45,476 nucleotides of DNA. It comes from Methanobacteriota archaeon (lineage in GTDB: Archaea > Thermoplasmatota > Poseidoniia > Poseidoniales > Thalassarchaeaceae). The notes under the pieces are model-generated. The model searched no databases and was not told where the DNA came from. It saw only the letters and a program-made list of their open reading frames with translations. Where the stretch lies: contig JAAZXI010000007.1 in NCBI GenBank assembly GCA_014240285.1, positions 1 to 45,476 of the forward strand, written 5' to 3'. How positions within the stretch are numbered: the stretch's first letter is position 1; every line of letters begins with the position of its first letter. Both the position numbers and the translations under genes were made by a program. Shown piece after piece: positions 1 through 8,314 of the stretch.

Positions 1-874
1 GGACCTGTTGGAGCATGGCATCCGCGATGACGTCCTTGATGGTGATTTCAGTTCCTGTTCTCGGGTTGATTATCGTGCACCAAGGCCCGCCATCTAGTTC
101 GGTGGCTCTGAATTCATCCTTTGCGAGTTGATAGCCCCAATCACGGAAGCCTCCCTCTGTGAACTTCATGATGTTGCCCTTGTGAACCAGTGTCACGTTG
201 TCCTTGTCATTCTCGATTGCATGATTGATAGCGGCGCGGACTATGCGTGCCGTTCCCTCCTGACTGACTGGCTTGATACCGATGCCGCTGGTATCGGGGA
301 ATCGTATTTTGTCGACGCCCATCTCGTTCTGGAGGAAGTTGATCACTTTGTTGACTTCATCACTGCCCGCCTCCCACTCGATACCGGCATAAACATCTTC
401 GCTGTTTTCTCGGAAGATTATCATGTCCACCGCTCCCGGGTCCTTGACTGGGCTCGGAGTTCCTGCGTACCAGCGAACGGGGCGAACGCATGCATAGAGG
501 TCGAGTTGTTGGCGGAGTGCCACGTTGAGGCTGCGGATGCCGCCGCCGACTGGAGTTGTCAAAGGCCCCTTAATCGAGACCAGTCCCTCGCGCATTGCTT
601 GCTTGGTGGCCTCGGGTAACCACTCACCGGTGGCATCGAAGGCTTTCTGCCCGGCCAGAACCTCACTCCAATGGATGCTGCGCTGGCCTCCATATGCATG
701 CTCGACTGCGGCGTTTACCACAGCCATCATGACCGGTGTGATATCGATGCCTATGCCATCACCTTCGATGTAGTGTATGATGGGGTCGTCGGGCACGCTC
801 AGGCGGCCTTCCACCATCGAAACTCGGGTACCCTCGACCATGTCTCTCAGCGCGCCGACCAACCCCCCCTTCAT
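1..874 (-). CDS. icd: NADP-dependent isocitrate dehydrogenase, C-terminus cut by the window edge
   Basis: Oxidative decarboxylation of isocitrate to 2-oxoglutarate in the TCA cycle, cytoplasmic. About 291 residues are present on the minus strand and the frame is still open at base 1, so roughly the last third is outside the window. Visible motifs are YIEGDGIG near residue 36, [17 protein letters not shown] (substrate and nucleotide contacts), [39 protein letters not shown] and [12 protein letters not shown]. These follow the E. coli-type (type I) enzyme almost motif for motif. The ATG at 874 is the most upstream start, because an in-frame stop lies just before it. An ATG at 841 is an alternative that gives an N-terminus closer to family length. 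The gene is divergent from the OsmC gene, and the aconitase-family gene 5 kb away supplies the preceding TCA step. Confidence 0.95.
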   Translation of the reverse strand, partial: MKGGLVGALRDMVEGTRVSMVEGRLSVPDDPIIHYIEGDGIGIDITPVMMAVVNAAVEHAYGGQRSIHWSEVLAGQKAFDATGEWLPEATKQAMREGLVSIKGPLTTPVGGGIRSLNVALRQQLDLYACVRPVRWYAGTPSPVKDPGAVDMIIFRENSEDVYAGIEWEAGSDEVNKVINFLQNEMGVDKIRFPDTSGIGIKPVSQEGTARIVRAAINHAIENDKDNVTLVHKGNIMKFTEGGFRDWGYQLAKDEFRATELDGGPWCTIINPRTGTEITIKDVIADAMLQQV

Positions 875-925
875 GAAGCCAACCCTTCAAGGGCGATGGC
901 GCCGGTGAGTGGGGCATGAAGGGGG
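865..925. repeat. 10-bp inverted repeat covering both divergent start codons
   Basis: CCCCCTTCAT at 865-874 and ATGAAGGGGG at 916-925 are perfect reverse complements separated by 41 bases. Each arm contains the first codons (ATG AAG GGG G) of the most upstream start for icd and osmC. It may be a shared regulatory element for the divergent pair, or a coincidence of similar N-terminal codons. No clear TATA box is visible between the arms. Confidence 0.35.
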
Positions 926-1308
926 AGGTGAAGTGGTCTGACTCGGGTGGTTACGTTGGTACCACCTCTGGTGGCAAGAGCTTCGGAATCTATGGTGACT
1001 CTTCCCCTAGTCCTACGGAGATGGTGATTCATGCACACGCTGCTTGCTCTTTGATTGACGTAATTGATGGTCTGAAACATAGAATTGTAAATGTTGAAAA
1101 TGCGACAGTAGAAATTGAGGTTGAGATGGCGGAAAAAGCTCCCAAGGTATTCACATCTGTTAACATGAATTACATCATCAAAGGTGATGTTCCCGAAGCC
1201 CTTGTCCGCCGTCTCATTGAGAGTAGTCACGAGAAGTACTGTAGAATCGGAATCATGATTACTCGCTCTGGCGCAACTCTGGAATGGACGCTAGATATGC
1301 TGGACTAG
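916..1308 (+). CDS. OsmC/Ohr-family peroxide or thiol-stress protein
   Basis: Small cytoplasmic protein of 130 residues, the usual OsmC size. Family features are an N-terminal V-K-W start, a central EMVIHAHAACSLIDVI segment with the first conserved cysteine followed by a long helix, a KVFTSVNMNYIIKG strand, and the EKYC motif with the second conserved cysteine near residue 108. In characterised OsmC/Ohr proteins the two cysteines reduce organic hydroperoxides. Many archaeal members of this YhfA-like branch have no tested substrate, so the peroxidase role is inferred. The start ATG is 41 bases from the upstream start of icd and has no Shine-Dalgarno sequence, which suggests a leaderless or very short-leader transcript. 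Confidence 0.88.
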   Translation: MKGEVKWSDSGGYVGTTSGGKSFGIYGDSSPSPTEMVIHAHAACSLIDVIDGLKHRIVNVENATVEIEVEMAEKAPKVFTSVNMNYIIKGDVPEALVRRLIESSHEKYCRIGIMITRSGATLEWTLDMLD

Positions 1309-1320
1309 AATTATCAAATC

Positions 1321-1370
1321 CGCCATAATCGTAAAGTGTAATTATTGTTGATTTCGCCATGAGTAAAGTG
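1321..1370. repeat. Direct repeat upstream of nrdJ
   Basis: CGCCAT-AATC-GTAAAGTG at 1321-1338 recurs as CGCCAT-GA-GTAAAGTG at 1355-1370, about three helical turns apart, with the AT-rich TAATTATTG between them. It lies in the 163-base gap between osmC and nrdJ, about 100 bases before the nrdJ start. It could be a paired regulator site. Nothing else in this gap is recognisable apart from the AT-rich CATTAAACA near 1385, a weak TATA candidate. Confidence 0.4.
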
Positions 1371-1471
1371 GTCGGCTTACTCAATCATTAAACACCCTCC
1401 ATTCGGAAGAGTGAATCCCTTGCGCGAGGCCAAACCAAACGGGACCGCTAGCCACGACGGAGAGATACCAG

Positions 1472-4400
1472 ATGCAAACCAGAATCAAAGGTGACTCCGA
1501 AGTTGGAGAAGCAGAATCTGGGCTGGTCATTGAACGTCGTTTCACAACGGCCGGAAAAGATCCGTTCGACGTCTTCGACTGGATAGAGATGGATGTCGAG
1601 ATTAGGAATCCAGACGGCTCTATAGCCGATACCATAGAGGGGGTGAAACTTCCCTCAGGCTTCACTGGCGTACCTGGAAAGGTATGCGCCCAGAAATACC
1701 TGCGCAAGGCCGGCGTTCCGAAGCACTTGCGCAAGGTGCCAGAGGAAGGCATACCCGTCTGGTTGCAGCGGAGTGCACCGGACCACGAGACGCTTCAGAC
1801 ATTGGATGCCGAACATAGAATGGGTGGAGAGACCGACGGGAGGGAGCTCTTTCGTCGCCTCGCAGGGACCTGGACCTACTGGGGCTGGAAGTACAACTAC
1901 TTCGCCAGCGAGGCTGATGCCCGCGCCTACTTCGACGAGATGTGCTACTTGATTGCCAGCCAGCGTTCGGCACCTAACAGTCCCCAGTGGTTCAACACCG
2001 GACTGCATTGGGCCTATGGAATCGAGGGGCCGGCTCAAGGTCACTCGTTCGTCGACCCTGACAGCGGCGAGGTGGAGTATTCGACTAACGCTTACGAGCA
2101 CCCTCAACCTCACGCCTGCTTCATCCAATCGGTATCCGACTCACTGGTCGGTGGCTCGGAGTCGATTATGGGCCTATGGAATCGAGAGGCGCTGCTGTTC
2201 AAGTACGGCTCCGGGACCGGTTCGAACTTCTCCAGAATCCGAGGAGCGGGTGAGCCTCTCTCGGGTGGCGGTAGTTCTAGTGGATTGCTGTCCTTCCTCA
2301 AGATAGGCGACAGAGCGGCTGGGGCGATAAAGTCCGGAGGTACTACCAGAAGAGCCGCCAAGATGGTCACTCTGGATCTCGACCACCCCGATATCGAGGA
2401 GTATATCGACTGGAAGTCGAGCGAGGAGGAGAAGGTCTCAGCGCTGGTAATAGGGAGTAACATCCTGCAGAAGCACGCAAATGGCCTGATGGATGCGATT
2501 TGGGAGTACGGCGACGACGACGGCCGATTCGACCAGAAGGCAAACCTCGGTCTGCACAGAGCCATGGTACGAGCCATCAGAGAACACGTCCCCCAACCTC
2601 ACATCCAGAGGATTCTGGACCTTGCGAAGCAGGGATGGAAAGGTGTCGACTTTGAGGTTCTGGACACCGACTGGCAGGGTGAGGCTTACCTTACCGTATC
2701 TGGTCAGAACAGCAACAATTCGGTCCGTGTCCCGAATCAATTCATGGATTCAGTCAAGGAAGGCGGTGATTGGAATCTCTACTGGAGGACCGAGCTGGAG
2801 AAGTCAGAGGCAGATGGGAGGAAACCTGAGCCATGCAAGACCTTGGATGCGGGAGAATTGTGGGACAAGGTGGCATACACTGCTTGGGCCTGTGCTGACC
2901 CTGGCATCCAGTTCGACACCACCATCAACGAGTGGCACACCTGCCCCGAAGGAGGGAGAATCAACGGCTCCAACCCCTGTTCCGAGTACATGTTCCTCGA
3001 TGACACCGCCTGCAATCTGGCCAGTATCAACCTTCTACACTACTACGACCTCGACACCCAAACTTTCCAGATAGACGACTTCAGGCACAGCGTCAGGCTG
3101 TGGACCGCGACCCTCGAGATCAGTGTCCTAATGGCACAGTTCCCCTCTGAGGAGATAGCCCGCAAGTCCTACGAGTATCGCACTCTAGGTCTAGGCTACT
3201 GCAACATAGGCTCACTGCTGATGCACATGGGCATCCCGTATGACGATGAGCGAGCCTATGCCATCTGCGGCGCAATCACCTCCATTATGTGCGGCGAGAC
3301 GTATTCGACTAGTGCGGAGATGGCTTCTATTCTCGGCGCCTTCCCTGACTATGAGAGAAACTCCGAACACATGCTGAGAGTGATGAGGAATCATAGGAGG
3401 GCCGCTTACGACTCCTCCGTAGATGAATACGAGGGACTCACTGTTCCACCTATAGGAATCAACTCGAAGAAATGCCCGAAGGATCTGCTCGATGCTGCGA
3501 GGGGGTCTTGGGACCGTGCGGTGAGAGAGGGGGAGGAGCATGGATACAGGAACGCGCAGACCACAGTCATCGCACCTACTGGTACCATCGGTTTGGTAAT
3601 GGGTGCGGACACCACTGGAGTCGAACCTCAGTTCTCACTCGTGCAGTTCAAAACACTGGCTGGAGGCGGTTCACTGAGAATCGTCAACAAGGGGGTACCG
3701 AGTGCTCTTCGACGACTCGGCTACTCTGACAGCGAGTGCAAGACAATCGAGGAGTACATAGTAGGCACCGGGCGACTCAGCGGATGCTCCACACTCCCAG
3801 TGGATCGTATGAAGGAGGCTGGGTTCAATGCCGAGGACCTCGCTGCAATAGAGAGCAAGATGGGTGATGTGTTCGATCTGCGCTCGGCCTTCGCCCCATC
3901 CTTACTCGGGAAGGATCTGTGCACCGGCGCTCTTGGCATGTCAGAGGAGCAGTATGAGGATGCTTTCTTCGATACCCTAGGCTTCCTCGGCTTCACTTCA
4001 GAAGAGATAGAGGCGGCTCAAGATCATATATTCGGCAACCTGACCATCGAGGGTGCGCCCGGACTCAAGCAGGAGCATCTGGCCGTGTTCGACTGCGCTA
4101 CTCCGTGTGGGGCGAAGGGGACTAGGTCAATCGCTTGGCCTGCTCATGTGAAGATGATGGCAGCTGCGCAGCCATTCATCTCAGGAGCGATATCCAAGAC
4201 CATCAACATGCCATCTAACTCAACAGTGGCTGATGTCAGGGAGGCTTACAACCTCAGTCACACCACCATGAACAAGGCATGTGCAGTATACCGCGACTGC
4301 TCGAAGCTGTCACAACCGCTGATGAATCAGCTCGTAGAGGACACCGAACTCCCCGAAGATGTCGCAGAGGAGGAGTTGGTCGAGAAAATGATCAAGGAGA

Positions 4401-5113
4401 CTGTCAAGGCGCTGCCCCTCCCAGAACCTGTGGCTCAACCAGTGGCAGAGTCGTTCGTGAAGTTCATCGCAACCAGACGCTCCCTGCCAGACAGGAAGAG
4501 AGCTACTTCGACCAAGGCCAGGATAGGTGGACACAGCGTGCGTCTAATCACAGGAGAGTACCCTGATGGTAAACTGGGCGAGATTATACTGGTGACCTCC
4601 AAGGAGGGTGCCGCTTGGAGAGCCATGCTCAATCAGTTCGCAATAGCGGTCTCCATCGCTCTCCAGCACGGCGTACCATTGGAGGCTTTCATCAAGGTGT
4701 TCACCTTCCAGAAGTTCGAGCCTAGCGGGCCAGTTGAAGGTGGTAGTGGGCGGGTCAAGATGGCTTCGAGTCTAGTCGATTGGATCTTCAGGGAGCTGGC
4801 CATCGAGTACGCTGGCCGGGATGACCTAGCGCACGTTGCTATCGAGGACTTCGATCAGTTCTCGATTAGTAAACCTGAGATTACCGATCAGGGAGTGATG
4901 CGGACCGAGGGCGAGAAGAGAGAGATTCAGATGACTCTTGATGCTGCGGTCGCTCCGCTGCAAGAGAAGGACGCTGAGGCCCGCGCGCGGCAGGCAGCAC
5001 GAGAGAGTGGGTTCACAGGAGACATATGCGATGACTGTGGGAGTAGCCAGATGGTCCGTAATGGAACCTGCCTGAAGTGCAACGCCTGCGGCTCTACAAC
5101 CGGTTGCTCGTGA
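1472..5113 (+). CDS. nrdJ: Adenosylcobalamin-dependent (class II) ribonucleotide reductase, long form
   Basis: Reduces ribonucleotides to deoxyribonucleotides using coenzyme B12 to make the thiyl radical, with no oxygen requirement. At 1213 residues this is the long form, whereas many archaeal NrdJ proteins are shorter. Visible are the ATP-cone-free N-terminus, APNSPQWFNTGLHWAYG, HACFIQSV with a redox cysteine at residue 216, GSGTGSNFS, the active-site NPCSE with C503 and E505, PTGTIGLVMG near residue 703, and PFISGAISKTINMP near 895. A TSCPD-type domain lies around residues 1050-1110, and a C-terminal Cys-rich tail has CDDCG, CLKCNACG and GCS (from about 1186) for reductant exchange or zinc binding. 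The pattern matches the long NrdJ I know from Alphaproteobacteria. No intein is apparent. The start ATG follows GGAGAG. The gene converges on the TFB gene with 7 bases between stops. Confidence 0.96.
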   Translation: MQTRIKGDSEVGEAESGLVIERRFTTAGKDPFDVFDWIEMDVEIRNPDGSIADTIEGVKLPSGFTGVPGKVCAQKYLRKAGVPKHLRKVPEEGIPVWLQRSAPDHETLQTLDAEHRMGGETDGRELFRRLAGTWTYWGWKYNYFASEADARAYFDEMCYLIASQRSAPNSPQWFNTGLHWAYGIEGPAQGHSFVDPDSGEVEYSTNAYEHPQPHACFIQSVSDSLVGGSESIMGLWNREALLFKYGSGTGSNFSRIRGAGEPLSGGGSSSGLLSFLKIGDRAAGAIKSGGTTRRAAKMVTLDLDHPDIEEYIDWKSSEEEKVSALVIGSNILQKHANGLMDAIWEYGDDDGRFDQKANLGLHRAMVRAIREHVPQPHIQRILDLAKQGWKGVDFEVLDTDWQGEAYLTVSGQNSNNSVRVPNQFMDSVKEGGDWNLYWRTELEKSEADGRKPEPCKTLDAGELWDKVAYTAWACADPGIQFDTTINEWHTCPEGGRINGSNPCSEYMFLDDTACNLASINLLHYYDLDTQTFQIDDFRHSVRLWTATLEISVLMAQFPSEEIARKSYEYRTLGLGYCNIGSLLMHMGIPYDDERAYAICGAITSIMCGETYSTSAEMASILGAFPDYERNSEHMLRVMRNHRRAAYDSSVDEYEGLTVPPIGINSKKCPKDLLDAARGSWDRAVREGEEHGYRNAQTTVIAPTGTIGLVMGADTTGVEPQFSLVQFKTLAGGGSLRIVNKGVPSALRRLGYSDSECKTIEEYIVGTGRLSGCSTLPVDRMKEAGFNAEDLAAIESKMGDVFDLRSAFAPSLLGKDLCTGALGMSEEQYEDAFFDTLGFLGFTSEEIEAAQDHIFGNLTIEGAPGLKQEHLAVFDCATPCGAKGTRSIAWPAHVKMMAAAQPFISGAISKTINMPSNSTVADVREAYNLSHTTMNKACAVYRDCSKLSQPLMNQLVEDTELPEDVAEEELVEKMIKETVKALPLPEPVAQPVAESFVKFIATRRSLPDRKRATSTKARIGGHSVRLITGEYPDGKLGEIILVTSKEGAAWRAMLNQFAIAVSIALQHGVPLEAFIKVFTFQKFEPSGPVEGGSGRVKMASSLVDWIFRELAIEYAGRDDLAHVAIEDFDQFSISKPEITDQGVMRTEGEKREIQMTLDAAVAPLQEKDAEARARQAARESGFTGDICDDCGSSQMVRNGTCLKCNACGSTTGCS

Positions 5114-5120
5114 GCAATTC

Positions 5121-6053
5121 TCAAATCTCGAGTTCGATGTTGAGGTTCTGTATCAGTTCCTTGTAGCGGTTCCTGATTGTAACCTCGGTCACACCAGCTA
5201 CCTCGGCGACCTCGCGCTGGGTCCTGCGCTTACCACACAGAACGCTAGCGATGTAGATGATTGAGGCTGCTATTCCAGTTGGACCTCGGCCACTCGTGAG
5301 TTCCTTCTCCTGAGCAGCGGCGATTAGTTCGTATGCCTTCGACTGGACCTCGGCGTCCAAGTGCAGGCCAGAACAGAATCTCGGTATGTAGTCCTCTGGC
5401 TTGGTAGGTGGTATCTTCATCTTGAGTTCGCGGACCATGAATCGGTAGGTCCGGCCAATCTCCTTGCGTCCAGTCCTACTGGCCTCGCCTATCTCATCGA
5501 GAGTGCGTGGGTTGTTGCATTGCCTGCAAGCAGCGTATAGACTGGCTGCGGCAACTCCTTCGATAGAGCGACCGCGGATGAGCCTGGCCTCAACGGCTTT
5601 CTTGTAGTTCACAGCAGCCGACTCACGTATCGACTTCGGTAGATCGAGGCGACTGGCCATGCGGTCGAGCTCGGCCAGAGCCATGGCGAGGTTACGCTCG
5701 GTGGCGTTGCTTACCCGGGAGCGCTTCTGCCACTTCCTCATACGGTAGAACTGGCTTCGGTAGCGGCTGGATATTGCCTTGCCAGAGTAGTCTTTGTTCT
5801 GCCAGTCAATATCGGTCGACAAGCCCTTGTCATGCAGCATCACCGTCATTGGTGCTCCTGTACGTGCGCGCTGATCGCCCTGCTCGGGGCTGAACACACG
5901 CCACTCAGCGCCTTGATCGATTACGTTGTCTTCCAGCACTAGGCCGCAGTCCTCACACACAACTTCTCCTCTGGTTTCGTCTCTGTTCAAACTCCTGCTA
6001 CCGCACTCGCTGCACTTCACAGTGTCTTCCACTAGATATCCTTCGTCTGCCAT
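5121..6053 (-). CDS. tfb: Transcription initiation factor IIB (TFB)
   Basis: General archaeal transcription factor that bridges TBP on the TATA box and RNA polymerase. The 310-residue protein has an N-terminal zinc ribbon (CSECGS at about 14-19, CEDCGL at about 33-38), a B-reader/linker region with the conserved GAEWRVF (about 49-55), and two cyclin-like repeats. The second repeat contains [17 protein letters not shown]. It ends with the HTH-like [20 protein letters not shown], which contacts the BRE. The length is typical and all four zinc-ligand cysteines are present. The gene has its own upstream region with a TATA-like box and a palindrome, described separately. Confidence 0.97.
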   Translation of the reverse strand: MADEGYLVEDTVKCSECGSRSLNRDETRGEVVCEDCGLVLEDNVIDQGAEWRVFSPEQGDQRARTGAPMTVMLHDKGLSTDIDWQNKDYSGKAISSRYRSQFYRMRKWQKRSRVSNATERNLAMALAELDRMASRLDLPKSIRESAAVNYKKAVEARLIRGRSIEGVAAASLYAACRQCNNPRTLDEIGEASRTGRKEIGRTYRFMVRELKMKIPPTKPEDYIPRFCSGLHLDAEVQSKAYELIAAAQEKELTSGRGPTGIAASIIYIASVLCGKRRTQREVAEVAGVTEVTIRNRYKELIQNLNIELEI

Positions 6054-6065
6054 TTTACCACTCCC

Positions 6066-6083
6066 ACCTTTGCTGGCAAAGGT
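6066..6083. promoter_or_regulatory. Perfect 8-bp palindrome in the TFB leader, putative operator
   Basis: ACCTTTGC-TG-GCAAAGGT is a perfect inverted repeat with a 2-base centre, 12 bases upstream of the TFB start codon. If the TATA-like element at 6101-6113 is used, transcription on the minus strand would begin around 6081, placing the palindrome over the start site. That is a common place for archaeal repressor binding. It could also form an RNA hairpin next to the ribosome binding site (AGGTGGGAG). Confidence 0.5.
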
Positions 6084-6100
6084 AGTAAATCCCGACAGAC

Positions 6101-6113
6101 CATATTATTTAAG
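6101..6113 (-). promoter_or_regulatory. TATA box for TFB
   Basis: On the minus strand this reads CTTAAATAATATG, close to the archaeal TATA consensus. It lies about 55 bases before the TFB ATG, which predicts a leader of roughly 25-30 bases containing the AGGTGGGAG ribosome site. It is the most AT-rich stretch in the TFB/aconitase divergent region. The reverse reading (TATTTAAG) could serve the aconitase gene with a leader of about 100 bases. Confidence 0.5.
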
Positions 6114-6216
6114 ATTGATAGTAGAAGAAAAAAAGCATAATCGCCTTACTGAGCGGCTGTGTAAGGCAATACGACCATTGAGAATGATGAAATAGAGCGG
6201 GACCTTGACATTAATT

Positions 6217-6227
6217 GAAGGAGGTGG
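6217..6227 (+). promoter_or_regulatory. Strong Shine-Dalgarno that sets the aconitase start
   Basis: GAAGGAGGTGG is the best Shine-Dalgarno match I noticed in the window. It precedes the TTG at 6235 by about 8 bases, but it lies inside the reading frame opened by the upstream TTG at 6205. The start at 6235 is therefore preferred. Confidence 0.7.
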
Positions 6228-6234
6228 TGGAACC

Positions 6235-8232
6235 TTGTCCGAACAGTGGCCCCCGGCGCAGATAGCCCTGACCCCCGGTAAGAGAGTGCTCTTCCTCACC
6301 AAGGATCTCGAACTTATTCGAAGGCAACTCTACGAGGGCCTCAATCTGAGTATGGTGGACCTCGGGGTCGACGATTTGCTCGACGATATCAACACCGATG
6401 TCATGACTCCGGCTTGGGTCTGCTTCGACCACGAGCCGGCAATCATCGCCGAGAATGCCTACGCTGGTTTGGTTCACGAAGGGAGGCGTGTGTTTGAGCC
6501 TCGTGCATTGCTGGACGGAGGCTTCGAGGCCATAGTATCTGGTCATCGTAAGGGCACCGGTTCAAGCCGTGAGACTGCCGCTCAGTGCGAGCGCTGGTCG
6601 GGAGTCAGAATCGTAATCGCGGCGTCCTTCGCGCCAATCCACGAGCGGAACAACATCAACCTCGGTCAATTGATGGGGAACTACGAGATGCTGGAGAGGC
6701 TGCAAAAGGGGGAAAGCATCTCGCTGGATGAGTTCACATCGGAGTACGATCCGGTGACTAAGTTGATTGTCGAGAACGGTGGCATCCTACCGTTTGCGAA
6801 AAATCTCGGAGAGGGTGGTGTGAGTCTGCCTGAGTTGGACACCGGGCCTCGATCAATGACGATGGTCGAGAAGATGATTGCGAACAAGCTGCTGGGACGT
6901 AACGGTGCGGCGCGTTACGTCAAGCCCGGGGACGCCGTGCTCTCACAGGTCGACGGAGGATACTCGCACGAGTTCACAACCGCGCAGGTCCACGAGTTCC
7001 TCAAGCAGGAGTACGGTGACGACTACTCGCTGCCAAACCCCTCGAAGTACGCAGTCTTCGAGGACCATCTGCTGTACGCCACCGAGGTGCCGAGATTCGG
7101 TCGCTTCACAGAGAAAATCCAACGGCTCCGAGACATGCAGAACATGTTCCAGCGGCACACTGGGGTGCGTGATTACTCAGCAGAGGATGGCATCAGCCCA
7201 GGTATCTGCCACCAAGTCGCTAGAGAGGAGTTCATCGACATTGGTGACTTCATTCAAGCGACCGATTCGCACACCTGCATGGGTGGCGCTACGAACGCAT
7301 TGGCCTACGGCGTCGGTTCGACCGAGTACGCCAATCTAGTGTACAACCAATTCGCCTTCGTACAAGTTCCAGAGAGTATTCGCTTCGAGTTGGTGGGTAA
7401 CCTAGACCCCGGGTGCACAGCCAAGGATGTCATCCTGCATATTCTCTGGAAGTACGCCGCTAAGTCCGAGACACTTGACCGTAGCATGGAGTTCGGAGGC
7501 CCCGGGCTTGCCAGTTTGTCGATGGATGAGAGGGCGACGCTGTGCAACATGGCCACCGAGTGCAGCGCCAAGACTGGGATATGCGAGCCCGACAAACTCA
7601 CAGTGGATTGGCTGATGAATCGCAGGTCTGGATTGAGTGAGAAAGAGATGTATGAGGCCTTCGTCCTACCAGACGAGGGGGCGGAATACCATGGTGGTGT
7701 CCACACCATCGATCTGTCACGAATCCGTCCTATGGTCGCGCACCCTGGCAAGCCCGATGAGGGCATCCCCTCCGATCCGACCAATGGCGCTTACATAGAC
7801 GATCTTGGCGAAGTCAACATAGACATCGCTTACGCGGGCTCGTGCACCGCTGGCAAGGATGATGACTTCGCCTACTATGCGCAGGTCACCGAGGCAGCCC
7901 TTGAGGCAGGTCTGACGATTCCGGAGGAAGTTGACTGTTACATCCAGTTCGGCTCGAAGACGGTGAAGAGTCTGTCTGAGAGAAATGGCTGGAGTGAGAT
8001 GTTTGAGCGCGCTGGTGTCAAGCTGATTGACCCTGGATGCGGCGCTTGCATAGGCGCCGGTCCCGGAATCAGCGACGATGCGGAACAAGTCACTATCTCA
8101 GCGATTAACCGCAACTATCAGGGTCGCTCCGGACCGGGCAAGTTGTATCTGGCAAGCCCCCTGACTGTGATGGCCAGTGCCTTCGTCGGGAAGATTACGG
8201 CATGGCATCCCGATATCTTCGCACAGGGTTAA
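6235..8232 (+). CDS. Aconitase-family hydratase with N-terminal swivel domain (probable aconitate hydratase)
   Basis: A [4Fe-4S] hydro-lyase of 665 residues. The small-subunit swivel domain comes first: DDINTDVMTP, then SGHRKGTGSSRETA near residue 105, then SFAPIHERNNINLG. The large catalytic part follows: ATDSHTCMGG with cluster ligand C348, SCTAGKDDDF, PGCGACIGAGPG with C602 and C605, and NRNYQGRSGPG. All three cluster cysteines are present. In most aconitase and fused isopropylmalate-isomerase proteins the swivel domain is C-terminal. The order seen here resembles AcnB without its HEAT domain. With isocitrate dehydrogenase nearby, aconitate hydratase is the best guess, but isopropylmalate or homoaconitate isomerase cannot be excluded. 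Start is TTG at 6235, chosen by its Shine-Dalgarno. Confidence 0.85.
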   Translation: MSEQWPPAQIALTPGKRVLFLTKDLELIRRQLYEGLNLSMVDLGVDDLLDDINTDVMTPAWVCFDHEPAIIAENAYAGLVHEGRRVFEPRALLDGGFEAIVSGHRKGTGSSRETAAQCERWSGVRIVIAASFAPIHERNNINLGQLMGNYEMLERLQKGESISLDEFTSEYDPVTKLIVENGGILPFAKNLGEGGVSLPELDTGPRSMTMVEKMIANKLLGRNGAARYVKPGDAVLSQVDGGYSHEFTTAQVHEFLKQEYGDDYSLPNPSKYAVFEDHLLYATEVPRFGRFTEKIQRLRDMQNMFQRHTGVRDYSAEDGISPGICHQVAREEFIDIGDFIQATDSHTCMGGATNALAYGVGSTEYANLVYNQFAFVQVPESIRFELVGNLDPGCTAKDVILHILWKYAAKSETLDRSMEFGGPGLASLSMDERATLCNMATECSAKTGICEPDKLTVDWLMNRRSGLSEKEMYEAFVLPDEGAEYHGGVHTIDLSRIRPMVAHPGKPDEGIPSDPTNGAYIDDLGEVNIDIAYAGSCTAGKDDDFAYYAQVTEAALEAGLTIPEEVDCYIQFGSKTVKSLSERNGWSEMFERAGVKLIDPGCGACIGAGPGISDDAEQVTISAINRNYQGRSGPGKLYLASPLTVMASAFVGKITAWHPDIFAQG

Positions 8233-8314
8233 GAGCGTTCCCTGTCCGGGGACTTCCATCCACAAGAGGCCCCGTACCATCCGGGTATCGGGAGGACCTG
8301 CTGGAGGGTTGCGA

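Noticed and set aside
128-619. Plus-strand 163-residue open frame
   Set aside because: It is antisense to the clear isocitrate dehydrogenase frame and has no recognisable motif.
1309-1471. Cobalamin riboswitch ahead of the B12-dependent reductase
   Set aside because: GCCACGACGG superficially recalls a B12 box, but no full box or surrounding conserved stems can be recognised, and such riboswitches are essentially bacterial.
1472-5113. Intein in the long ribonucleotide reductase
   Set aside because: The extra length is spread over domains matching long-form NrdJ and there are no intein splice-junction motifs.
8177-8314. 46-residue N-terminal extension of topoisomerase VI subunit B
   Set aside because: It overlaps the aconitase gene end, is basic and non-conserved in look, and the ATG at 8315 has a good Shine-Dalgarno and the family N-terminus.
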